Part shown: one piece after another, positions 34,221 to 42,955 of the stretch | Layout: each line of letters starts with the position of its first letter | Position numbering within the stretch: position 1 is the stretch's first letter | NCBI GenBank assembly: GCA_030429565.1 | Contig: JAUIFE010000028.1 | Location: forward strand, 44,758 to 108,757 | Origin: Holophagae bacterium | Lineage (GTDB): Bacteria; Acidobacteriota; Holophagae; Acanthopleuribacterales; Acanthopleuribacteraceae | Length of the DNA stretch: 64,000 nt | Direction of reading: 5' to 3' | Translations under genes and position numbers: made by a program | The notes under the pieces: generated by a model | Seen by the model: only the letters and a program-made list of their open reading frames with translations | What the model was told of the DNA's origin: nothing | Database searches by the model: none

Positions 34221-34889
34221 TTAAAGCGGCTGTAACCGTGCGGGCGGAAAGAACAGTTCGAAATCGGTAATTTTCCAAGCGCCGAGCAGGGTGCCGCGCG
34301 TAAAGTCGGGGAAACCGCCGTGATCGACCTTGGCGTGGGTCAGTTTGACCATTTGCGCACGTCCGCTGCCGCCAACGGTGGTTTTCATGCGTTGCCCGTC
34401 TTTAAGATGGCACAAGGTGCGCCACAGACCCGGCACAAGTTTGGTGTTGACCGGAAACTGCGGACCTACCGTTTTGAACTGCAAGTCGGCGATGGTCAGC
34501 TTTTCATTGCGCGCGATGAAGTGGTTATGGTCGTGATCAAAATCGCAGCGCTGTTTGGGGATGCCCCAATTGCGGAAGCCGTTGACGACACTCTCTTGGC
34601 TGGAAACGTAAATGTGGGTGATGCTGGGATGGAGACCAAACCCGAAGCGAAAAATGCCGGGAATAAGCAGCAACTCGCGGTACGGCCCAACCGGACTGTC
34701 CCAATAATCAACCGCCATCACCGCGCCGAAACGCAACGCCGGGAAACCGAGTTTCGCCGGGTAATGTTGTTGCCAAATGTCGAGCAGGTGACGGTTAAAA
34801 CGGTAAAAAAGAATGTAGCCGTCGCCACGTAAACGCCAAGGTGGCGGCGCAGCGGTAGGCACAACCGGAGCCGATAGAGCCATATCCAT
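34221..34889 (-). CDS. Acetoacetate-decarboxylase-like protein
   Basis: A 222-residue soluble protein. I chose the ATG at 34887-34889 because GAAGAAGG lies 5 bp upstream; the frame is open to 35012. The pattern (APPPWRLRGDGYILFYRFN, VDYWDSPVGPYRELLLIPG, VSSQESVVNGFRNWGIPKQRCDF) fits the acetoacetate decarboxylase (ADC) beta-barrel family. The Lys of true decarboxylases should lie in the stretch after VVNGFRNWGIPK, and a Lys is there. However, many family members are not decarboxylases and the substrate is unknown. It stands alone. Confidence 0.65.
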   Translation of the reverse strand: MDMALSAPVVPTAAPPPWRLRGDGYILFYRFNRHLLDIWQQHYPAKLGFPALRFGAVMAVDYWDSPVGPYRELLLIPGIFRFGFGLHPSITHIYVSSQESVVNGFRNWGIPKQRCDFDHDHNHFIARNEKLTIADLQFKTVGPQFPVNTKLVPGLWRTLCHLKDGQRMKTTVGGSGRAQMVKLTHAKVDHGGFPDFTRGTLLGAWKITDFELFFPPARLQPL

Positions 34890-35135
34890 GGGAACCTTCT
34901 TCATCATAACGATGCATTGAGATAACGTTGGTCTCATTTTAGCGAAGCCACTCGGCGCGACAAAATGAAATAATGCCTGCTGGGATATCCATCGTTTACG
35001 GATGGTTCGCACCCTGGCCGGCCGATGGCAAGGCCGTTGCGGTCAAAGGGCCGCTGTTGTTGGCGATGGCGCAAGCGCTTCTTTTTTGGCTGCGTCCTGC
35101 ATTCGCGATGAAACCACCCGACAAGGAAAGACACC

Positions 35136-35831
35136 ATGCAAACCAACCGCCGTTTGGTTGCCGTTTTTTTTAGTATGCTTGCCGCTGTCGCCCTATGGCA
35201 AACCACCCTTAATGTAGGGTGGACCCGTTCGCTGTGGTTGTGGCTCTTCGTCAACACCAACCTGTTGAGCCTTGCCTATTGGTTGAACCAGCCACGTTTG
35301 ATTTTGGGCAAAACCCGCAATGGTCGCCTCAACCCCCTGTTTTTGGTCGCCAACCTGCCGTGGTTACTTTTTTCCTGGACGGTTTGGTGGTTGCAACAGC
35401 GCCTCAGCCGCGAGGCCGCCGCCCATCGGCTTGGTGACAGTGGCTGGACCATCGGCGCTTACCCGGGTCGCCGCTACCCATTAGGCACCTACGATGTGGT
35501 CATCGATCTGACGGCCGAGTTTCCGGCACCCCACCGTGGTGACGCGGTTTATGGCGCCGTGCCTCACTTGGATGCCGCCGCCCTCGCGCGGTTACCCGAT
35601 ATCGCCCTGCTCCACCAGCTCGGCATCGGCCCACGGAGCCGAGTTTTGGTTCACTGCGCCCAGGGGCACGGCCGCAGCGCCACTTGGTGTGCGGCGGCAT
35701 TAACCGCAATGGGACATTTTGAAAGCGCCCAACAGGCCCATGCTTGGATTTTGGGCTACAGGCCCCTGGCCAAACTTTCGTATTCGCAGCGGAAACAACT
35801 CAAGGCTATGGATGACGCCGGGCCGGCCTAA
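35136..35831 (+). CDS. Membrane-anchored dual-specificity protein phosphatase
   Basis: A 231-residue protein with three hydrophobic segments at the N-terminus (about residues 7-25, 30-47 and 70-90). A cytoplasmic phosphatase domain follows, with the P-loop VHCAQGHGRSA (Cys-x5-Arg followed by Ser) and a plausible general acid Asp upstream (VIDLTAEF or PHLDAA). AAGGAAAG precedes the ATG. Bacterial proteins of this build dephosphorylate Tyr/Ser/Thr or phosphoinositide/phosphatidylglycerophosphate-like lipids (PTPMT1-like); the membrane anchor makes a lipid substrate possible. Confidence 0.8.
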   Translation: MQTNRRLVAVFFSMLAAVALWQTTLNVGWTRSLWLWLFVNTNLLSLAYWLNQPRLILGKTRNGRLNPLFLVANLPWLLFSWTVWWLQQRLSREAAAHRLGDSGWTIGAYPGRRYPLGTYDVVIDLTAEFPAPHRGDAVYGAVPHLDAAALARLPDIALLHQLGIGPRSRVLVHCAQGHGRSATWCAAALTAMGHFESAQQAHAWILGYRPLAKLSYSQRKQLKAMDDAGPA

Positions 35832-36272
35832 ATCCCGGTGTATCGGTGTTCGCCAATCGAAACAGAAGCGCGCGCAAGTTGTCACCACCTCGGAGAAGGA
35901 GCTTGTTGCACAGTCAAGAGACAATCGCAAAAGCCCTGTTTAAAATGCGGGGTACCGCACCTTTTTGGCGAAATCGGCCCCTGTTTCGGTGAAGAAAGCC
36001 ACCATGTTCCAACACTTCTTCGCTGCCAACGACTCTTGGCACTGTTCCTGCTTATCCATGAGTGCCCGTTACGGGTGTTCTTTGGAACCGCTATGGTTCC
36101 CCTCTTTCTTCATCTTCCTATAGTCTTGCTGCTCACCCAACATCCACTGCCCCGAATTGCGACGCCCGCGCCGCACAGGATCTCCGTGCGCCCCAACACC
36201 GATTCGCCTTAAAAAACACATAAACCATTACTGGTCAGCAGCTTACTTCCCGACCACCGCTTTGAGGTCTTC
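35832..36272. other. Intergenic region, 441 bp
   Basis: Lies between the phosphatase and the beta-propeller gene. A 124-codon frame at 35838 is rich in Cys/Leu/His without any pattern and is judged non-coding. No repeat or terminator is clear. Confidence 0.4.
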
Positions 36273-37442
36273 ATGATTTTAGATTTTCGTGCCGCCGTCT
36301 TTTCCGTTTTTTGCCTTGTCGCCTTAAACGCCGCGCTCCCAGCCGCACCTCGGATCACCGATCAGGTCCGCCTCGATCAAGGCGGCAGCTTACCCACGGC
36401 GGTGCTGGCGGCGAGCGGCACGGCGGCCAAACGCACAGCTCAAGACGGGTTCGAAATGGTGGTCGCGCCCAACGGTATCGACATTTACATTACAGAAGCC
36501 CAGGGCGGACTGACCCATTTACAGCAAAACGTCGCCGACGGCGGCTTGACCTGGACCGCGCGCTACCCGGCCCTATCGCAGGGGATGACCCTGCATCAAC
36601 CGCATTTGTCCCACGACGGCCGTTTCCTGACGGCCCATGATCGCAACGGTTTGCTGGTGTACCTGCGCAACCAAGAAACTGGCGGCTTGAGCACACCGCA
36701 ACGCTTTGCGTCGCCTTTTACCGACGCGGCGGTGACGGCAACGGCCCTGACCGCCAACCAAGACCAGTTACTGTTCTACGACGAAAGCGGCCGCATAGGT
36801 GCATGGCACCGCAACGTAGAAAACGGACAACTCTCGTTCAGCCAAACGGTCTCCGACGAAACGGGGAACTTCGGCCCGATTGCCGGACACCACGGCATGA
36901 CCATCAGCGCGCGCGACGAACTGTTTGTGGTTTACGAAAACGGCACCATGGTGGTGTTCGACCGCGACAACAACAATTTTTGGAACGCACGTGCGGTTTT
37001 TTCCCAAATCCATCGCGGCGGCCCCAACCAAAAAACGCACGTTTTGGTTTACGACGATGTCCACGGCCGCCTATGGCTGCGCGGGGATCGCGCGCTCGTC
37101 CTTTACGAATGGGACACCCGCCACGCCCGTTTACGACGCCGCCAGGTGCTAAACACCAACGACAACGCCCCCGGTCCCCTGCTGTTCCAAAATAACCAAG
37201 TCTGGTTGGGTACCCCGAAGGGCGGCCTGGTGCAACTCCAGCAACAAAACGACCGTTGGCAACCGGCCCCAACCCAGCTCCCGCTAGAACTCAGCGGGCC
37301 GCGCACCCTTGCCATGAACCCGCAGGGGCCTTGGTTATTGGCGGCCGCACCCGCCGACCGCACCGTCACCGTTTTTTACCAGGGCGCGCCAACCGATCAA
37401 CATGTAGATACGAGCCTCCATGCCGGCCTTCAACGGCACTAA
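36273..37442 (+). CDS. Secreted beta-propeller (lactonase-like) protein 1
   Basis: A 389-residue protein with a signal peptide (FRAAVFSVFCLVALNAALPAAP). The repeats read like the WD/lactonase class: GFEMVVAPNGIDIYITEAQGGLTHLQQN, HLSHDGRFLTAHDRNGLLVYLRN and DGRFL/NQDQLLFYDES turns. No catalytic residues can be named. The gene 485 bp downstream encodes a longer protein of the same type, so the two probably derive from one ancestor and may share an envelope function. Confidence 0.7.
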   Translation: MILDFRAAVFSVFCLVALNAALPAAPRITDQVRLDQGGSLPTAVLAASGTAAKRTAQDGFEMVVAPNGIDIYITEAQGGLTHLQQNVADGGLTWTARYPALSQGMTLHQPHLSHDGRFLTAHDRNGLLVYLRNQETGGLSTPQRFASPFTDAAVTATALTANQDQLLFYDESGRIGAWHRNVENGQLSFSQTVSDETGNFGPIAGHHGMTISARDELFVVYENGTMVVFDRDNNNFWNARAVFSQIHRGGPNQKTHVLVYDDVHGRLWLRGDRALVLYEWDTRHARLRRRQVLNTNDNAPGPLLFQNNQVWLGTPKGGLVQLQQQNDRWQPAPTQLPLELSGPRTLAMNPQGPWLLAAAPADRTVTVFYQGAPTDQHVDTSLHAGLQRH

Positions 37443-37927
37443 AACCCCGTGCGGCGACGAACGAACACCCCTCGCTCGTCGCCGCTCCGGGTGACACCAC
37501 AGCAACAAAGATTAAGCTCTTATTTTAAAAAGCTTAACTAAAGCATCGATTCGGTACCAACCAGGGAAACACGGTCTTTTTTAAGCGCATGACCCCATGA
37601 TTCCGGCGGCTCCGGCGCCAGATAAAGTTGGCACTAAATCTGCTCTCATTAGCATACCGATTGAGGTCCGTTTTATGACCTCACGCCGTGCGCTTCAGCG
37701 CCTTCTTCGTCCGGCTAGGTTCCCCGCACCGGACGTTCCACACACTTCATAGTATCGGCCACGCCCCGTCAGCCTCGACTTCCCCAGTTTTCTCACGCTG
37801 TCGGTCGGCAATTTCGTGCGCCTGATCCAAACCGTATTGGGATCAGGCGGCGACCCTCGCCTTACCGCGTGCGTTCATCAACGCAGCGCAACGGCCCGGC
37901 CCTATTTCATTCATCATCGAGGAAAAC
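37443..37927. other. Intergenic region with GC-rich hairpin, 485 bp
   Basis: GCGGCGACGA (37451-37460) pairs exactly with TCGTCGCCGC (37476-37485), 9 bp after the first propeller gene, but without a T-tract. An AT-rich stretch at 37508-37545 may hold the promoter of the second propeller gene. No gene is seen. Confidence 0.45.
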
Positions 37928-40174
37928 ATGTCATTTCACAGCCGTGCTCTAAGCCTACTTCTGTTGCTCATGTGGGCGGCGATGCCGCTCCGCGCGCAAC
38001 TCCACCGTCACCACGTGCTCACCAACCAGCAAGACAACGTTCAACTGGACCAGCCGCTCGCCGCCGTTGCCGCCCAAGACGGGCGCACCCTTTACGCCCT
38101 CGCCCGCCATGGCGAACCACGCACACCGGTCATCAATGTCCTGAAATTCAGTGATGCCTTCTCAAAACCCCGGATTGTCCAAACCCTCACCGCCAATTCG
38201 CCCGACGGCACCCCGCTTACAGCCGCCGCGAAGCTGGTTCTCAGCCCAGACGGCCGCCACCTTTATGCGCTCGACCGCACAGAAAGTCGCCGCCATGGCG
38301 TGAGTGTGTTTAACGTGGCGCCGGAGGACGCCCGCTTGACGCTCAACCATTACGACGCCAACCTTGCCGTAACCCACTTGCAATTCGGCGACGCGACCCA
38401 TGCGGCCGCGCTTTTCTACGGCAACACGGCGGCGGTCGTCCGACGCGACGCCAACAGCGGCCGGCTCAGCTTGGCCGAGGTCTACCGACCCGGTTTCGAA
38501 CTGGCCGCCGACTTCCCGAACGGGGACGACCTGTATTTCAACGCCGACACCCGTCGCATCACGCTCTACCATCGCGTCGCCGGCGCGTTTAGCGTACTCC
38601 AATTAGATGAGACCTTTAAGCTCACATCGGTCGGCACCGCCGCCCTGGCCAAGGAATATTTCGAAGACAATAACCCGCTGGAAATCGTCCAGTTCCGCGA
38701 CCACGGCCGTCATATCTTGCTGGGTTCGGCCATTGTCCCAACCCTTTACGAGCTTTACCTGGATCCGGCCGGCGTCCGGTTCCTCGATTTCCGACGGACC
38801 GATACCTCATTTGGCGCCAACCAACCCTTTAACTTGCGCGACATCCTGGTCGATGAAACCCACCAAAAAATCTATATGATGTACAACTACGAGCTGCTGC
38901 AGTTGGAAACGGCATTCCCCTTTGGGCCAACCCGTTTGGTTAAACGCGACAACTATTCAGGGCCTCTCGCCAACAACACAGCCTTCGTCGGCGAGCAACT
39001 GATGGTCTCTTTGTTAGAACCGTCCTTCACCCTGCAAATGTGGCAACGCGGACCAAGCGGACTCGAGGCCGGTTTGCTTCTCGACACCATGTCGCCGCTG
39101 GGGACGCAGCTTTTGAGTTATCCGTTGGCCATGGTCCAAACAACTGATCGGCGCGACCTTTACGTCGCCAACGGTTCAGACGGTCTCAACCACTTTCACA
39201 AAGATGCGTACAGTCAACCGTGGCGGTTTGTGGCCAATTACCTGGCCGACCACGACGGTGATAGTTACGATTTCGAGCAATTCGCCAACAATGTCATCCG
39301 TTCCAAAAACGGCCGTTCCCTGCTGACCCTCAATGAAACAGTTCTGCAAGCATTCGAACGCGCACCGGCAGATGGTGCCTTGACCCATACAGCCACCATT
39401 CCCTCGCCTTTTCCCGGCACCGAACGGGTCGTCGGCCTGTCCGCCTTCACCTTTTCAGCCGACCAAAACCAAGTCTTGGTTTTCGATCAAAACGCTTGGT
39501 TCGCGGTGTATGACGTGCGCGCCCCCGGAAAACTAGACTTGGCGCAGCAACCGGCACCCCTGAACGGCCCAAACAGCCCACATGTCTCCCCGAGCAGCGA
39601 AAACAGTCTCTACGTAAGCGCCGACAATACCCTGTGGGTTTTGCTGAACGACGGTGTCTTGGTGAAAATGGCACGCGATGCCGGCGGGATCTGGCGAGTA
39701 TCGGGTCAATTTGATGAGCACCTCACCGCTTGGGATATGGGTTTTGTAACCGGAATCTACGGTGATCCACACGGCGACGACATTTGGGTTCGCGGTGAAA
39801 AAGGTATGGCAAGGTATGCGTACCGACCAGAAACCGGCGCGCTTCATCTCCACAGTTTGATGCACCATGACGGCGACCTGGATGCTTACGGCCCGATTGC
39901 GTTTGGTCGCAACCGGGTTTACATCGGGAACCGCGAAAAAAACGAGATCTTGCTCCAAGATCGCGACGGCGACGGCTGGGGTGAGGCCCGCCTTTGGCAA
40001 GCAAGTGACGATGCCCGGCCGCATTTCCAAGGGGCGCAATTCATGACCTTCGATCCCAGTGAAAACCACCTGCTGATCGGCTCACTCTACGGTTATGCGT
40101 TGTTGCAGTATTGGGATTCAGGCGAAATCATCGTGAACAACACCGATCCTTACGGGAAAACCCAACAAGACTAA
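37928..40174 (+). CDS. Secreted beta-propeller protein 2
   Basis: A 748-residue protein with a signal peptide (ALSLLLLLMWAAMPLRAQ) and GAGG upstream of the ATG. Repeats such as LVLSPDGRHLYALDRTESRRHGVSVFNVAPEDA, DHGRHILLGSAIVP and LVFDQNAWFAVYDVRAPG suggest two propellers in tandem. No signature for an enzyme, anchor or sorting domain is seen. It probably lies in the periplasm or outside the cell. It converges on a two-component operon; a hairpin lies between them. Confidence 0.72.
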   Translation: MSFHSRALSLLLLLMWAAMPLRAQLHRHHVLTNQQDNVQLDQPLAAVAAQDGRTLYALARHGEPRTPVINVLKFSDAFSKPRIVQTLTANSPDGTPLTAAAKLVLSPDGRHLYALDRTESRRHGVSVFNVAPEDARLTLNHYDANLAVTHLQFGDATHAAALFYGNTAAVVRRDANSGRLSLAEVYRPGFELAADFPNGDDLYFNADTRRITLYHRVAGAFSVLQLDETFKLTSVGTAALAKEYFEDNNPLEIVQFRDHGRHILLGSAIVPTLYELYLDPAGVRFLDFRRTDTSFGANQPFNLRDILVDETHQKIYMMYNYELLQLETAFPFGPTRLVKRDNYSGPLANNTAFVGEQLMVSLLEPSFTLQMWQRGPSGLEAGLLLDTMSPLGTQLLSYPLAMVQTTDRRDLYVANGSDGLNHFHKDAYSQPWRFVANYLADHDGDSYDFEQFANNVIRSKNGRSLLTLNETVLQAFERAPADGALTHTATIPSPFPGTERVVGLSAFTFSADQNQVLVFDQNAWFAVYDVRAPGKLDLAQQPAPLNGPNSPHVSPSSENSLYVSADNTLWVLLNDGVLVKMARDAGGIWRVSGQFDEHLTAWDMGFVTGIYGDPHGDDIWVRGEKGMARYAYRPETGALHLHSLMHHDGDLDAYGPIAFGRNRVYIGNREKNEILLQDRDGDGWGEARLWQASDDARPHFQGAQFMTFDPSENHLLIGSLYGYALLQYWDSGEIIVNNTDPYGKTQQD

Positions 40175-40182
40175 TCGGCGTG

Positions 40183-40220
40183 CGGCGGGACGGCTGGAAA
40201 ACGCCGTCCCGGTTGCCGCC
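40183..40220. terminator. Convergent terminator-like hairpin
   Basis: GGGACGGC (40187-40194) pairs with GCCGTCCC (40203-40210), and GGCGG pairs further out with CCGCC. It lies between the stop codons of the beta-propeller gene (+) and the response regulator gene (-). The T-tract is poor. Confidence 0.5.
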
Positions 40221-40224
40221 AGGG

Positions 40225-40932
40225 TTATGGCAACTGCATTTTGTAACCAACACCGTAAACCGAACGAATGACTTCAACTTCCGGCATGCAGGCGGCGATT
40301 TTTTTGCGCAGATTCTTAACGTGGCTGTCGATGGTGCGGTCGGTGACGGCACGGAAATCGTCGTAAAGTTGGTCGACTAATTGGTCGCGTGAGAACACGC
40401 GGCCTGGCGACTTTAACAACACCAGCAGAATCGTGTATTCGTTGGGCGTCAGGCTGAGTAACTTGCCCTTGACGCGAATTTCGCGACGATCCTCGTCGAC
40501 ATTAAACGGGTTGTCTTCCTCATCGGGTGCGGCGGTTTCGGCGCCGACCGGTTTAAAGCGACGCAACACGGTTTTAACGCGGGCAACAACTTCGCGCGGG
40601 CTAAACGGTTTACAAATGTAATCGTCGGCGCCTAACTCGAGGCCCAACACGCGGTCGATTTCCTCAACGCGTGCGGTCAGCATCAAAATCGGCATTTGGG
40701 TAAAAGAACGCAACTCGCGACAAATGGTCATGCCGTCTTTGCCAGGCAACATGATGTCGAGCAACAAACAACTCGGCGATTCTTTTTTGATGAACGGCAC
40801 CACCTCGGCCCCGTTTTCAATCCATTTGGTCTCGTAACCATGGGCGGTGAGGTAATCTGTCAAAAGTTTGGCAATTTTAGGCTCGTCCTCGGCAACGACA
40901 ATCAACGGGCCTTTACTTAGATCTTCGCTCAC
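40225..40932 (-). CDS. OmpR/PhoB-family response regulator
   Basis: A 235-residue protein starting at GTG 40930-40932 with GAGGAG upstream. Receiver features: VVAEDE acidic pocket, phospho-Asp in CLLLDIMLPGKDG, LMLTAR, YICKPFSP. The winged helix is at the C-terminus (KLLSLTPNEYTILLVLL, VIRSVYGVGYKM). It is encoded just after (3' of) its kinase, 33 bp away, in one operon. This is the CpxR/BaeR-like class, often tied to envelope stress; the target genes are not evident. Confidence 0.93.
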   Translation of the reverse strand: MSEDLSKGPLIVVAEDEPKIAKLLTDYLTAHGYETKWIENGAEVVPFIKKESPSCLLLDIMLPGKDGMTICRELRSFTQMPILMLTARVEEIDRVLGLELGADDYICKPFSPREVVARVKTVLRRFKPVGAETAAPDEEDNPFNVDEDRREIRVKGKLLSLTPNEYTILLVLLKSPGRVFSRDQLVDQLYDDFRAVTDRTIDSHVKNLRKKIAACMPEVEVIRSVYGVGYKMQLP

Positions 40933-40965
40933 AAGAATCTCCTCTTTTTTACGGTAATCCTAGCA

Positions 40966-42582
40966 TCACGGCACTTCATTTTCACCGTGGTGGGTCCAAG
41001 TCCATTGCTCGACGGGAAAACGGATTTCAACCGCCAAACCACCTAGCGATGCGTGTTTTGCTTCCAAAAAACCCTCGTGCGCTTCGACGATGTTTTTGCA
41101 GATGGCAAGGCCCAATCCGGCGCCGCCGAACTTGCGTGAGCGCGAAATCTCGGCGCGGAACAAACGATCAAACAAACGCGGTAACATTTCCGGCGCGACG
41201 CCGGGGGGTGAGTCTTCTAAAGTAATCACCACGTGGTCGTCGTCGGTGACGGCGGTGATGCGAATCACGCCACCCGCGTTGGTGTAACGGCAACTGTTCT
41301 CAAGCAAGTTCGAAAATAGCTGGGTCAAACGCTGCCGATCACCGGAAATACCGATATCGCGCGGCAATTCGTCCTTGTGCTCCAAGGTCAATTGGCGCTG
41401 GGCCACGCGCGGCGAGAACAGATGCACGACAGCGTCGAGCACCTCGTTTGGATGCAGCGTTTCTTTTTTGTAATTGAGCGCCCCCATATCCGACAGCGAC
41501 AATTCGTACAGATCGTTGACAATTTTGGCCAGCACCAACACCTCGTGGTGCAGCGAGTTGACACTGTCCAAATCGGGGCGACGCACGCCGTCTTGAATGG
41601 CTTCCAACTCACCGCGCATCACCGCCAAGGGCGTCCGCAGTTCGTGGGAAATATCGGCAATCCAGCGTTGACGGGCTTTTTGGTTCTGTTCGAGCGTGGT
41701 CGCCAGAAAGTTAAAGTCATGGGCGAGACGACCTAATTCATCGCCGCGATCCACCTGAACGCGACGGTCGTAATTGCCGGAAGCCATGCCGTGCGCGGCT
41801 TTTGCCAATTCCTTAATCGGCCGCGAGAAGTGGCGAGCCAGCAGGAAGGCCACCACGGCGGCCAACACCATCAACACGGCGGCGGCGCCGTAGAAGCGGC
41901 GATAGAGTTGGTTGACAAAATTGTAGCCGGAGTGGTTAAGCGGGTTGCGTTCGGCGTTAATCCCCAAATATCCAACTGTTTGGCCCTGACTTAGGATCGG
42001 TGCCGTAATCAGTTCGAGACCGACCATCGGCGGGCCCATCACGGCGCGTTTATCGGCGTCGAGCACCACCAAACGCACCGAACCGGGCGGCGGCCCCTGG
42101 CCACCGGCGGGTCCCAAGGGCGGCGGCCCGGGTGGTGGACCATTGGGTGGTGGGCCGCCAGGTCGCGACCTCGCACCCGACATCGCCTGCCAAGCTTCGC
42201 CGCCGGGCTGATGATTGGCCGCACCGGATTGCAAACCACGATTGGACAATGGGTCTGGTAAAGGACGGCCGGCCGGCGGCCCGTCAATCGTGCCCATGCG
42301 CAGTTCGGCCCAACGTTTGGGATTGTCGCGCAGACGTTCCCAACCATAAACCGCATATTCGTCCTGTAAGCGTTCAATCAGGGTACGGCGCGCGTTAATT
42401 TCTTCTCGATCTAAATAGTCCGAAAACGTATGGCCCAAACTCCAATGCAGGAAGACCGCCATGGAAATCAGGATCGCGCCACTGCTCAGTATTAGCGCCA
42501 GAAAAAGTTTGGTGACCATCTTTAGACGAATTTTGGCTTTTTTTCCCTGCAAATCCCTGCTCTCACTTTCCTGTCGATCCAT
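40966..42582 (-). CDS. Sensor histidine kinase with Pro-rich periplasmic loop
   Basis: A 538-residue kinase (BaeS/CpxA-like). A transmembrane helix lies at about residues 25-48 and a second at about 230-250. The periplasmic domain contains an unusual low-complexity segment of Pro/Gly (PGGPPPNGPPPG and on). HAMP follows, then H-box ISHELRTPLAVM, N-box NLLENSCRYT, G1 EDSPPGV and G2 GGAGLGLAI. The G1 box has Ser-Pro-Pro where DxGxG is usual, as in BaeS/CpxA relatives. It forms an operon with the regulator. The ribosome site before the ATG is weak; an inner Met at residue 22 is possible. Confidence 0.9.
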   Translation of the reverse strand: MDRQESESRDLQGKKAKIRLKMVTKLFLALILSSGAILISMAVFLHWSLGHTFSDYLDREEINARRTLIERLQDEYAVYGWERLRDNPKRWAELRMGTIDGPPAGRPLPDPLSNRGLQSGAANHQPGGEAWQAMSGARSRPGGPPPNGPPPGPPPLGPAGGQGPPPGSVRLVVLDADKRAVMGPPMVGLELITAPILSQGQTVGYLGINAERNPLNHSGYNFVNQLYRRFYGAAAVLMVLAAVVAFLLARHFSRPIKELAKAAHGMASGNYDRRVQVDRGDELGRLAHDFNFLATTLEQNQKARQRWIADISHELRTPLAVMRGELEAIQDGVRRPDLDSVNSLHHEVLVLAKIVNDLYELSLSDMGALNYKKETLHPNEVLDAVVHLFSPRVAQRQLTLEHKDELPRDIGISGDRQRLTQLFSNLLENSCRYTNAGGVIRITAVTDDDHVVITLEDSPPGVAPEMLPRLFDRLFRAEISRSRKFGGAGLGLAICKNIVEAHEGFLEAKHASLGGLAVEIRFPVEQWTWTHHGENEVP

Positions 42583-42955
42583 CTAACTCGGACAAGGCCA
42601 CCCTCATCGCCGTAGCAGGCAATGAACTGCGGCCACTTTATCAAGCCGAACCCGACGCGGCACGCACAAATCGCGTCATTTGCGCGCTTTTTTACGTTTG
42701 TGATTTTTCCGAAAATCCCAGAATCCACCCAAACCAGCGCAAACGCCGCCATACAGATCCCTGCAAAAAAGGTCTCAAGCTAAGACGCCGGCTTGGCGCT
42801 CACACGCTTTGGCATAGTCGGCGCTTTCCCCAAGGGTCGATCAAAAGTGACGACGGCCTCAGGCGCCTGTTTGGTATTCGCTGAATACCCTTTCACCATA
42901 CTGCGAAGGGCAGCGATTCTCAACTGCCAAGTTTACAAACCGGAGCCCTTTGCGA
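42583..42955. other. Intergenic region, 373 bp
   Basis: Lies between the PhoX 3' end and the kinase 5' end, both genes on the minus strand. It must hold the kinase operon promoter near 42600-42760; I cannot pick out -35/-10 boxes. No gene or repeat is seen. Confidence 0.4.

Noticed and set aside
35838..36212. 124-codon frame after the phosphatase gene
   Set aside because: Starts inside the 3' flank, has random-looking Cys/His/Leu composition and no ribosome site.
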